DNA from: DASPKT01 sp035626475
Lineage (GTDB): Bacteria; Pseudomonadota; Alphaproteobacteria; Azospirillales; Azospirillaceae
Reading direction: 5' to 3'
Assembly (NCBI GenBank): GCA_035626475.1
Contig: DASPNP010000022.1
Location: forward strand, 124,001-188,000
DNA length: 64,000 nt
Every line of letters starts with the position of its first letter. Position 1 is the stretch's first letter. Positions 26,301 to 32,075 of the stretch are shown in pieces. The translations under genes were made by a program, and so were the position numbers. The notes beneath the pieces are model-generated. The model searched no databases. It was given only the letters and a program-made list of their open reading frames with translations, and was not told the DNA's origin.

Positions 26301-28872
26301 GCAGGCGGAGCCTGACCGGCATTTCACCATGCCGCGCTGGCGGGGCGAGGACGTCCCGGCCCGCCGGGTGCTGGTCTGGCGGGAGCAGGGGCTGGGCGAC
26401 GAGCTGATGTTCGGCTCGCTCTACCGCGATCTCCAGGCCCGTTGCGGCCATCTGGTGGTGGAGTGCGATCCAAGGCTGGTCGGGCTGCTGTCGCGCGCCC
26501 TTCCCCAGGCGACCGTGCGGGCGGAGACGGCGGACCCGCGCGATGCCGATCTCGAGGTGCCGGCCGGCAGCCTGCCCCGCGCCCTGGCGCCGGTGCCGGG
26601 CGCCTTCCGCGGAACCGCCTACCTGGAGCCGCGCGCGGATCTGGCGGCCCTGTGGCGGGAGCGGCTGGCCGCCCTCGGGCCGGGGCTCAAGATCGGCATC
26701 TGCTGGCGCAGCCAGGTGCGCACGGTCAGCCGCGAGAAATCCTACACCCGCCTCGACGATTGGGCGCCGCTGTTCGCCCTGCCGGGCATCGACTGGGTGA
26801 GCCTGCAGTATGACGGCGGCGGCGAGGAGATCGCGGCCGCCGAGGCGCGCTTCGGCATCCGCATTGCCCGCTGGCATGATGCCGACCTGCGCGACGATCT
26901 GGAGACGGCGGCGGCGCTGACATCCGGGCTGGATCTGGTGATCACGGCGGCCACCGCCGTGGGCGAGATGGCCGGGGCGCTGGGGGTGCCGGTCTGGCGC
27001 TTCACCGGCGCCGGCGACTGGTCCTGCCTGGGCACCGCCGTGCGCCCCTGGTTCGCCTCGATGCGCGTGTTCCGCGCCGGGAACGGCGAACGCGCCGCCG
27101 ACACGCTGCCGCGCATCGCCATAACCCTGCGTGCGCTGCTCGCGGCCGATCCCGCGCCCGGAGGTCCGGGGGGCGGGACGGGGGAAGGTCCGGGCGGCGA
27201 TCCGGCGGAGGGAAATACCGAGGCGCTGCTGGAGCGCGCGGTCGGGCATCACCGGGACGGACGGCTGGAAGCGGCGGCGGATGGTTACGGCCAGGTGCTG
27301 CGGCGGGACCCGTCGCAGCCGGTGGCGCTGCATCTGCTGGGGCTTGCCCGCGGCCAGACCGGACGGCGGCGCGAGGCGATCGAGCTGATGGAGCGCGCCG
27401 TCGCCGCGGCGCCGACCTATGCCGCGGCCCTGGTGAATCTCGGCAACGCCCTGCAGGAGGCCGGGCGCCCGGCGGAGGCGGAGGCGCGCTACCGCCAGGC
27501 GCTGGCGGCGCGGCCCGATGCCGCCGACGCGCTGACCAATCTCGGCAATGCGCTCCGGACATTGGGACGGCTGGAGGAAGCGGCGGAGAGCCACCACGCC
27601 GCGCTAGCGCTCGATCCGGGCCTTGCCGCGGCGCATGCCAACCTGGCCGCCGCGCTGAAGGATCTGGACCGCCCGGAGGATGCCGCCGCCTCCTACAGGG
27701 CGGCGCTGTCCGGCGGACTCGGCACCGACCTTGAGGAGGCCGACGCGCTGACGGGGCTGGGCGACGCGCTGCGGCTGCTGGGACGCGCGGCCGAGGGCGA
27801 GGCCCTGCACCGCCGGGCCATCGCGCTCGTCCCGGGGCATGCCGAGGCGCACAACAACCTCGCCCGCACCCTGGAGGCCGCCGACCGGACGGAGGCGGCG
27901 CTGGCCGCCTATAACCGGGCACTGGACCTCGACCCGGGGCTCGCCTCGGCGCGGCTGAACCGGGGCCTGCTCGACCTCGCCGCCGGGCGGCTGGAGGCCG
28001 GCTGGGAGGGCTATGGCTGGCGTTTCGATGCCGAAACGAAACATCCGAGGCGCCGGTTCGGCATCGGGGAGTGGCACGGCGAGGATGTGTCGGACAAGCG
28101 CCTGCTGGTCTGGCGAGAGCAGGGGCTGGGCGACGAGCTGCTGTTCGGCGCGCTCTACGGCGGCCTCGCGGCGCGGGCCGGCACGCTCGTCATCGAGTGC
28201 GACCGGCGCCTGACCGGCCTGTTCGCCCGCGCCTTTCCCACCGCCGAGGTGCGGGCGGAGCAGGAGGGGACGGGCGGCGCCGAGCTTCAGGTCGCCGCCG
28301 GCAGCCTCGCCCGGCTGCTGCCCTGGTCGGCCGCCCGGGCGCCGGTCGACGGCTATCTAGCGGCGGAACCGGGCCTGAAGGCGCTGTGGGCCCGCCGGCT
28401 GGCGGATCTCGGCCCCGGGCTCAAGGTGGGCTTGTGCTGGCGCTCGCGCACGCTGACGACCGAACGGCGCGCCGCCTACTCGACCCTCGACCAGTGGGCG
28501 CCGCTTTTGGCGCTGCCGGGCATCAGCTGGGTCAATCTGCAATATGACGGCGGCGCGGCGGAGCTTGTGGCGGCCGAGGCGGCCCACGGCATCCGCGTGG
28601 CGCGCTGGGACGGCGTCGACCTGATGGACGATCTGGAGACGGCGGCGGCCCTGACCGCCGGCCTCGACCTGGTGATCAGCCCGGCGACATCGGTCTCGGA
28701 GATGGCGGGCGCCCTGGGCGTTCCCTGCTGGCGCTTCGCTCATGCCGACTGGACCGGCTTGGGGACAGCGGTGCGCCCCTGGTTCCCGTCGCAGCGCCAG
28801 TTCCCGCTGGCCGAGGGCGTACCCGCCGCGCTGGCGCGCATGGCCGGCGAACTCGCCGCCCTGCGGGGCTGA
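20392..28872 (+). CDS. giant protein of five tandem TPR plus glycosyltransferase-like modules
   Basis: A 2826-residue protein without signal peptide or membrane segment, so probably cytoplasmic. Five modules of about 560-595 residues begin near residues 17, 573, 1102, 1706 and 2279. Each has five to ten TPR repeats (such as ALHLLGLLRFQAGDGAEAAH), then a GT-B-like domain. That domain starts with Trp-Arg/His-Gly-Glu-Asp at 260, 818, 1413, 1983 and 2561, continues with REQGLGDELMFG, and ends with GLDLVVTAATAVSEMAGALG and a Pro-Trp-Phe motif. The domain resembles GT9-like C-terminal halves of single-module TPR proteins. Modules 2-4 are nearly identical in places, indicating recent duplication. 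Its neighbours are pse genes. It may glycosylate surface protein or act as a scaffold; activity is unproven. Confidence 0.85.
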   Translation: MMERMQGPAGREGGTPLEAAMALHRDGLTAEAEAAYRALLRASPDDTDALHLLGVAVHQQGRSEEGLALIDRALALRHFFPEAWDHLGMIRLTLGDRAGAEAAHRQAVRQNPGAPKPMTNLAQALRQLDRMDEAEALLRRVLSMHPDEVPALLDLGDLLRLLGRAAEAEPLLRRALKAEPESAPAWVGLGTVLQALCRAEEAEAAYDRAATLDPDLAVARWDRSLLRLARGDLAGGWSDYEARFDGGPVLPKRRFAIPRWRGEDISGRTLLVWREQGLGDAIMFGGLLAEAIDRAGHVIIETDARLVPLLARSWPRATVRRETDDPTDVDLEIPVGSLPGLFRRRLGDFGAGPWLKPDPVRAAEFAKRLRDLGPGLKVGLCWTSGLQALERDGNYTELLDWAALAAIPGVTLVNLQYSDSAEELRVAAARGVTLAGWPDLDLRNDVDGMAALISGLDLVVTAPTSVGEISAALGVPTWRVGMPGDWSHLGTPVRPWFPAMRAFLSDESVRATPPLVVHALCHLAGLEPPTVAAAPPMAATPRARTSLQNALTAVPAKASPVTPPEPKPAKPALSLPQAFALHEQGRTAEAEAAYRSLIAWKQDDADALHLLGLLRFQAGDGAEAAHLIGRAVEARPGFATAENNLANILQAAGRLAEAERHYRAALAAKPDFVEAWSNLGTVLQGLGRLDQAEEALRTAIEHRPGHAEAWTNLGSVLKELGRAAEAETCHRRALGLAPGMAMAHTNLGSALRVLGRGEEAEAALARALEIEPGQPLARFNRALLRLEAGDLAGGWPGYEDRFVAKRDQPARRLPMPRWRGEDVSGRRVLVWREQGLGDELMFGSLYRDLQARCGHLVVECDPRLVGIIARALPGATVRAETRAPRDADVEVPAGSLPGLLRPRTVSFDGRPWLTPDPALAGHWAERLGALGPGLKVGICWRSGLRSAEREGLYSRLEEWAPLFRLPGISWVSLQYDSVAAEPELAAAEARHGITIARWPDLDLADDLDGVAALVAGLDLVVTAATAVSEMAGALGVPCWRFGRGPDWTALGTGVRPWFASQRSLTLAEGSRPAEALATFARDLARLAQAPAAPAEPPPADALETAIEHHKAGRAGEAERLYRLVLAAEPDQPVALHLLGHLLAGDGRAAEGIPLMRRAVALVPDFVAALSNLAAALLRQGEAEEALARYEVARRLRPTSAGIATGLGTALARLGRHAEAEAAHRSALAIDPGLAEVHANLGETLVALGRLDEAEACHTRATALKPGWAGGWNNLGLLLTARERVDEAEACFRRVLELEPGHAGALTNLGALRRLQGRHGEGEAIQRALVERSPDDPDALINLGIVLRDQRRLPESTELFERALARRPGDAKAVWNLGLNDLTLGRLDRGWARYEARSQAIPHDSYRAADLPRWRGEDISGRRLLVRREQGLGDELMFSALYADLRARCGHLVVECDKRLVGLFARALPGATVRAETADARDADVFVPAGSLPGLLCPDLAGFPARAGWLGPDPDLAARWSERLAGLGPGLRVGICWRSGLKSLERRGLYVELADMAPLLRLPGIVPVSLQYDMPEDETSAAEAALGVTLHRWPDLDLRNDLEGAAALTSHLDLVVSAATAVGEMAGALGVPVWRLEPAADWSSLGTAARPWFPAMRVWTPAAGEPLGTVCAAMARELRRLAAGAAPLPDRQPAPQPSAPPAAAANLETAVALHRAGRLDEAELAYRAALTASPGDPDALHLMGLLLHQRGEHGRALALVERALAADPAFAQAHNSAGSALRELGRPDEAEAAFRRASDLNPSYAEAWTNLGAVLADRRRPAEAIEAHGRALAIRPDYAKARINLGIALRHAGRPAEAVAELRHALDLDPGSAVGWTNLGLALADLGHESEAATCHAKAVKLDPSFAEARNNLAILQVGAGDRAGARATLDRLLADQPGFAPALYNRALLALEEGDLARGWDWHEARFAARQAEPDRHFTMPRWRGEDVPARRVLVWREQGLGDELMFGSLYRDLQARCGHLVVECDPRLVGLLSRALPQATVRAETADPRDADLEVPAGSLPRALAPVPGAFRGTAYLEPRADLAALWRERLAALGPGLKIGICWRSQVRTVSREKSYTRLDDWAPLFALPGIDWVSLQYDGGGEEIAAAEARFGIRIARWHDADLRDDLETAAALTSGLDLVITAATAVGEMAGALGVPVWRFTGAGDWSCLGTAVRPWFASMRVFRAGNGERAADTLPRIAITLRALLAADPAPGGPGGGTGEGPGGDPAEGNTEALLERAVGHHRDGRLEAAADGYGQVLRRDPSQPVALHLLGLARGQTGRRREAIELMERAVAAAPTYAAALVNLGNALQEAGRPAEAEARYRQALAARPDAADALTNLGNALRTLGRLEEAAESHHAALALDPGLAAAHANLAAALKDLDRPEDAAASYRAALSGGLGTDLEEADALTGLGDALRLLGRAAEGEALHRRAIALVPGHAEAHNNLARTLEAADRTEAALAAYNRALDLDPGLASARLNRGLLDLAAGRLEAGWEGYGWRFDAETKHPRRRFGIGEWHGEDVSDKRLLVWREQGLGDELLFGALYGGLAARAGTLVIECDRRLTGLFARAFPTAEVRAEQEGTGGAELQVAAGSLARLLPWSAARAPVDGYLAAEPGLKALWARRLADLGPGLKVGLCWRSRTLTTERRAAYSTLDQWAPLLALPGISWVNLQYDGGAAELVAAEAAHGIRVARWDGVDLMDDLETAAALTAGLDLVISPATSVSEMAGALGVPCWRFAHADWTGLGTAVRPWFPSQRQFPLAEGVPAALARMAGELAALRG

Positions 28873-28876
28873 AGCG

Positions 28877-29776
28877 TCAGTCCTCCAGCGCCTCGAAGCG
28901 GGCGACGTCGTACTCGCGCCAGCGGTCCAGGCGCCAGAACACGACGATGATCTTCTTCAGCTGGGTCCGGCCCTTGGTCGGGTTCTCCATGCCGTTGGGA
29001 TCGTTGATCAGCTTGAAGCCGTATTCCGGCAGCGGCGACTTCTTCTCGGCGATCTTGGCCAGCTTGTAGCGGAACTGGCGCAGATCGGTCTCGGCGCCGA
29101 CGCGGAGCCGCAGCTTCTCCATGTTGATCTTGAAGCCGGGCTGGTTGCCGCAATGGGCGCGCGCCATCTCGTAGAGGCGCTTCTCCAGCGGCGGCAGGTC
29201 GAAATAGGCCGGATCGTAGGTGAGCATCCGGTTGTCCTTGAGGATCGCCCGGTAGAGCCAGTCGCACAGCTCCACCGTGATCCGCTTCAGGACCTTCTCG
29301 CCCTTGGCGTTCTTGCGGTACTCGGCCTTGGCGGACTTCAGCCAGCTGAACCACTCGTCCGTGCCTTCGCCGCCGGTCTCGATGTTCGTCTTGATCTGCG
29401 TGCCCTGCAGCCGCTCCAGCGCTCCGGAGATCCGGTCGTAGGACTTGCCCCCCGACGAGACGTGGCAGACGCGGAAGAAATCGTGGCCGGAGAAGCTGAA
29501 CACCGGCGAGACGGGCTCGCCCCGGTTCATCTTGTCGACCATCAGCGAGGCGATGTAGATCAGGAATTCCTTGTCGTAGATGGTCGCGATGCCGGCATCG
29601 GTGCCCTTCACCTCGATGGTCACCTTGCCGTCCTGGTACCGCAGCGGTTCGGTGCGCTTCTCCTTCGTCAGAGCGAAGAAGTTGTACACCATCACCGAGC
29701 GCTCGTTCTTCACGCTGCCGATCAGCGGACTGTCCAGCAGCGAGAGCTGGGCTCCTAGTTCGACTGTCCTGCTCAT
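28877..29776 (-). CDS. repA: replication initiator protein A (RPA family)
   Basis: A 299-residue protein starting at MSRTVELGAQLSLLD. It has FDLPPLEKRLYEMARAHCG and MEKLRLRVGAETDLRQFRYKL, resembling the paired winged-helix segments of plasmid initiators in the RPA family common on alphaproteobacterial plasmids. It should bind the iterons upstream and open the origin. An in-frame extension upstream was rejected because it runs into the iteron region. One iteron copy (29776-29792) directly abuts the start codon, so RepA probably represses its own synthesis. It converges on the giant TPR gene with a 4-bp gap. No parA or parB gene is in the window. Confidence 0.88.
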   Translation of the reverse strand: MSRTVELGAQLSLLDSPLIGSVKNERSVMVYNFFALTKEKRTEPLRYQDGKVTIEVKGTDAGIATIYDKEFLIYIASLMVDKMNRGEPVSPVFSFSGHDFFRVCHVSSGGKSYDRISGALERLQGTQIKTNIETGGEGTDEWFSWLKSAKAEYRKNAKGEKVLKRITVELCDWLYRAILKDNRMLTYDPAYFDLPPLEKRLYEMARAHCGNQPGFKINMEKLRLRVGAETDLRQFRYKLAKIAEKKSPLPEYGFKLINDPNGMENPTKGRTQLKKIIVVFWRLDRWREYDVARFEALED

Positions 29777-30068
29777 GTCACCGATCCAACGAGGCACGTT
29801 GATCCAAAATCGCCTGGTCCCGAAGGCAAGTCCGCCGGTGGGTAGACTTGCCGTACATGGAACGCCGGTGAGGGTGCTTCGGAACCGCCTGAAGGCCCCG
29901 ACGTCACCGTTCCAACGACTCTTTCCCGGGCGGCCGGCGGGAGACCCGCCGACTGTCACCGAAACAACGAACCGGGGGCGTTTCCCCGACCCGTGCCCGG
30001 ACGGTCATTACGTCCGAGGGGTCAGAGGCTGTCCACAAGCGATTGTGCCGATGTCACCGAAACAACGA
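29776..30068 (-). repeat. iteron copies oriented toward repA
   Basis: Four copies of a 17-bp motif lie upstream of repA, read on the plus strand as TGTCACCGATCCAACGA (29776-29792), CGTCACCGTTCCAACGA (29902-29918) and TGTCACCGAAACAACGA twice (29954-29970 and 30052-30068, identical). Spacing is irregular. They are inverted relative to the array at 30118-30340. They probably bind RepA and control repA transcription. Confidence 0.8.
29825..29852. promoter_or_regulatory. inverted repeat upstream of repA
   Basis: GGCAAGTC (29825-29832) and GACTTGCC (29845-29852) form a perfect 8-bp dyad with a 12-base spacer, about 50 bp upstream of the repA start. It may be an operator for RepA dimers or another regulator, or an mRNA hairpin. 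It is unrelated in sequence to the iterons. Confidence 0.45.
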
Positions 30069-30117
30069 AGATTTGGGGTCCGGAGCTTGGTCGAAACCGC
30101 TGGAAAGCCTGCCGGAT

Positions 30118-30340
30118 TCGTTGGATGGGTGACGCAGGCCGGGGGGAACGGGGACATCGAGTCGTTGGAACGGTGACATTCACGGGAATCACGGGGGTCC
30201 CGCGACTCGTTGGTTCGGGGACGCATTTTCAGGGGTCGTTGGAACCGGGACGCCGGCAGGGTGGAACGGGGACATGGGCTCGGTGGAACGGAGACGCCGG
30301 TTCGATGGAACAGAGACGCATACGCGTTGGAATGGAAACC
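30118..30340 (+). repeat. direct iteron array with 22-bp period
   Basis: Nine copies of a 17-bp motif near TCGTTGGAACGGTGACA start at 30118, 30140, 30162, 30207, 30236, 30258, 30280, 30302 and 30324. Three are spaced exactly 22 bp in the first block and five exactly 22 bp in the second block. The copy at 30162 is the best match and later copies are degenerate (for example TCGGTGGAACGGAGACG at 30280). A 22-bp period, about two helical turns, is classic for initiator iterons. This is probably the core of the replication origin. Confidence 0.85.
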
Positions 30341-30684
30341 CAACGGCTCGCAAGCCTCTGTTCTGAAAAGCGGATTCGCCGCCGTAACGAGTCAACACTC
30401 TAACTTATTAACGGTGGTAACAGGGATTCAGGGAAGAAAAGACGCTCCGCGCGCGAGTCGGCGGGGGCCAAACGCCTTGGCGGAGCCCGCCCAGGCGGGC
30501 ATGAGCCAGGCTCGCCGACGTCGCGCACGACTCGGCACGGAAAAAATGCATCCGAGGGGGAGGGGGACGAACGTCACCGAAACCCCGAGCCGGAGCGCCT
30601 GACCGGGAGGATGAGCGAATCGGGCTTAACCGATTGAGATTCAATGTCTCCGTTCCCCCTCACTCCGCATGGAGTCGGGCGGGG

Positions 30685-31653
30685 TCAGGAGGTCAGCAGC
30701 TCGACCCGGTGCTCGCCCAGCTGCCGCTTCAGGAACTCAAGCGCGGCGTTCATCTTCTCCTGGGAGAAGGGGTCGCGGCCGTTCAGCACCATGACGAGGT
30801 TGCCGGGATCGACGCCCAGCGCGGCGGCCAGGCCGGGCTGCAGGTTGCCGCGGCGGACCTCCACCAGCATGGTGGAGGAGCCGCGGGGGTCGAGATAGTA
30901 CCGGTTGCCCGACTGCCGCACGGCGAAGCGGATCATGCTGGGCAGGGCGGGCTGGGCGCGCCGGTGCGAGGTCAGGAGCGGCCGCGCGGGACCGTCCTCC
31001 TCGGGCTCGTCGGCCGCCGGCGGCATGTCCTGCGAGAAATCGGGCAGGTCGATCGAGCGGTCGGCGATGGTCCGGGACAGCGCCCGCACCCGCTCCACCG
31101 ACGCCAGGTCGGCCGCGATGGCCTCCTCGGTGGCGCCGGCGGTCAGGCGCTGGGAGATCTGGTCGACATAGGCCAGCCAGCGGTCCATGACGTTGCGCGT
31201 GCCGAGCGCCAGCGGCTCCCGCGAGGATTCGACGCGGGCCAGCAGGGGCTCCGCCGTCTCGACATGAAGCTTGGCCAGCCGGCGGCGCAGCAGCGCCAGC
31301 TGCGCCTCCACCTCGACGCGCCGGTGCTCCTCCAGCTCAGCCGTGTGGGTCTCGATGACCGCGATGAAGGACAGCACCTCCTCGAAGACCGGGGAGAGGC
31401 GCTTGAACTCCGACATGCTGGCGGATGCGCCGCCCGGCTCGATGGCGCGGCAGCGGCGCTCCAGCTCCATCAGGTTCATGTGGAGCTGCTCGATCTTCAG
31501 CAGAGTCTTGCGGTAGGTCGAGGCGGCGCTGTCCCGGCGGCTCTCGAACCGGCTGCCGGAATGGGTGGCGAAGATCGGTTCGGGCTGCCCGTTGGCATCG
31601 CCCGGCGGGACCTTGTCGCCGACCAGGGCGGCGGTGCGGATCGGTTCGGCCAC
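30685..31653 (-). CDS. unknown coiled-coil protein embedded in the origin region
   Basis: A 322-residue protein if read from the GTG at 31653, which has a GAGG ribosome site; an ATG 21 codons upstream is possible. The N-terminal two-thirds are charged helices with coiled-coil character (KTLLKIEQLHMNLMELERRC, HTAELEEHRRVEVEAQLALL). The last about 75 residues (RFAVRQSGNRYYLDPRG...NPALEFL-like end with LEFLKRQLGEHRVELL) look like a compact domain rich in beta strands. I do not recognise the family. Iterons lie on both sides, at 30118-30340 and at 31742-31965, so it may help replication, copy control or partition. That idea comes from position alone. Confidence 0.65.
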   Translation of the reverse strand: MAEPIRTAALVGDKVPPGDANGQPEPIFATHSGSRFESRRDSAASTYRKTLLKIEQLHMNLMELERRCRAIEPGGASASMSEFKRLSPVFEEVLSFIAVIETHTAELEEHRRVEVEAQLALLRRRLAKLHVETAEPLLARVESSREPLALGTRNVMDRWLAYVDQISQRLTAGATEEAIAADLASVERVRALSRTIADRSIDLPDFSQDMPPAADEPEEDGPARPLLTSHRRAQPALPSMIRFAVRQSGNRYYLDPRGSSTMLVEVRRGNLQPGLAAALGVDPGNLVMVLNGRDPFSQEKMNAALEFLKRQLGEHRVELLTS

Positions 31654-32075
31654 GGTGACCTCGAGGTGGGAGTGCGCTCCCCCGGCTATACACGGCCAGC
31701 CGGGGATGGGTGTCAATAGGCCCTAACCTTCGGAACAGGCAGGAACGGTGACGCTCGATCGGGCTCGGAAAGCCTGGAGCCGGAACGCCTCCGTAACATT
31801 ACGATACCGCAATAAGCTTTGTAATTCCTTGCTCTTGCCCCGAGTCGCCGCATGTCACCGTTCCAACGATATCGAGTCGCTTTCGGCCGGTCCGGGAGGG
31901 TGGAAACGGCGGATTTGCGGGCTTCCGGAGGGGCCGCGGCGGGCCGGGACGTTGGATCGGGGACATCGGGCGCCCTCGTCGGGCACGGGATGACGATAGG
32001 GAGCGCCCGGCCGGGGAGAGGTGACGCGCGTCACACTATCCCCTGCGGGCTAGGCCCGGCCCGGGCGGGCGGCCG
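31654..32075. repeat. outlying iterons in non-coding DNA
   Basis: A 422-bp stretch without a credible gene. It holds a perfect 17-bp iteron TGTCACCGTTCCAACGA (31853-31869), which is the exact reverse complement of the copy at 30162-30178. It also has a copy ACGTTGGATCGGGGACA (31949-31965) in the opposite orientation and a partial GGAACGGTGACG (31742-31753). An AT-richer stretch at about 31790-31835 precedes the perfect copy. This may be a second RepA-binding cluster for handcuffing or control, or the promoter region of the unknown gene. Confidence 0.75.

Larger units (their letters stand above)
29777..30684. other. oriV: origin of replication region, non-coding
   Basis: About 900 bp without a credible gene between repA and the gene at 30685. 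Short open frames here are translations of the repeats. It contains the iterons, the 8-bp inverted repeat at 29825-29852, a weak DnaA-box-like CTGTCCACA (30029-30037), and an AT-rich stretch around 30390-30425 directly after the array that could be the melting site. A degenerate iteron CGTCACCGAAACCCCGA is at 30572-30588 and a partial TGTCTCCGTTCC at 30645-30656. Origin function is inferred from layout. Confidence 0.75.

Noticed and set aside
20356..28743. Several 500-750-codon minus-strand frames over the giant TPR gene
   Set aside because: Their translations are Arg/Gly/Ala/Gln-rich mirror images of the repeats and repeat with the same period; they are shadows.
30118..30340. CRISPR-like array
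   Set aside because: The 22-bp period has 17-bp degenerate repeats with almost no spacer, no leader and no cas genes; an iteron array fits better.
30008..30403. Short open frames of 70-130 codons in the origin
   Set aside because: They translate iteron copies in several frames, with no ribosome site or conserved motif.
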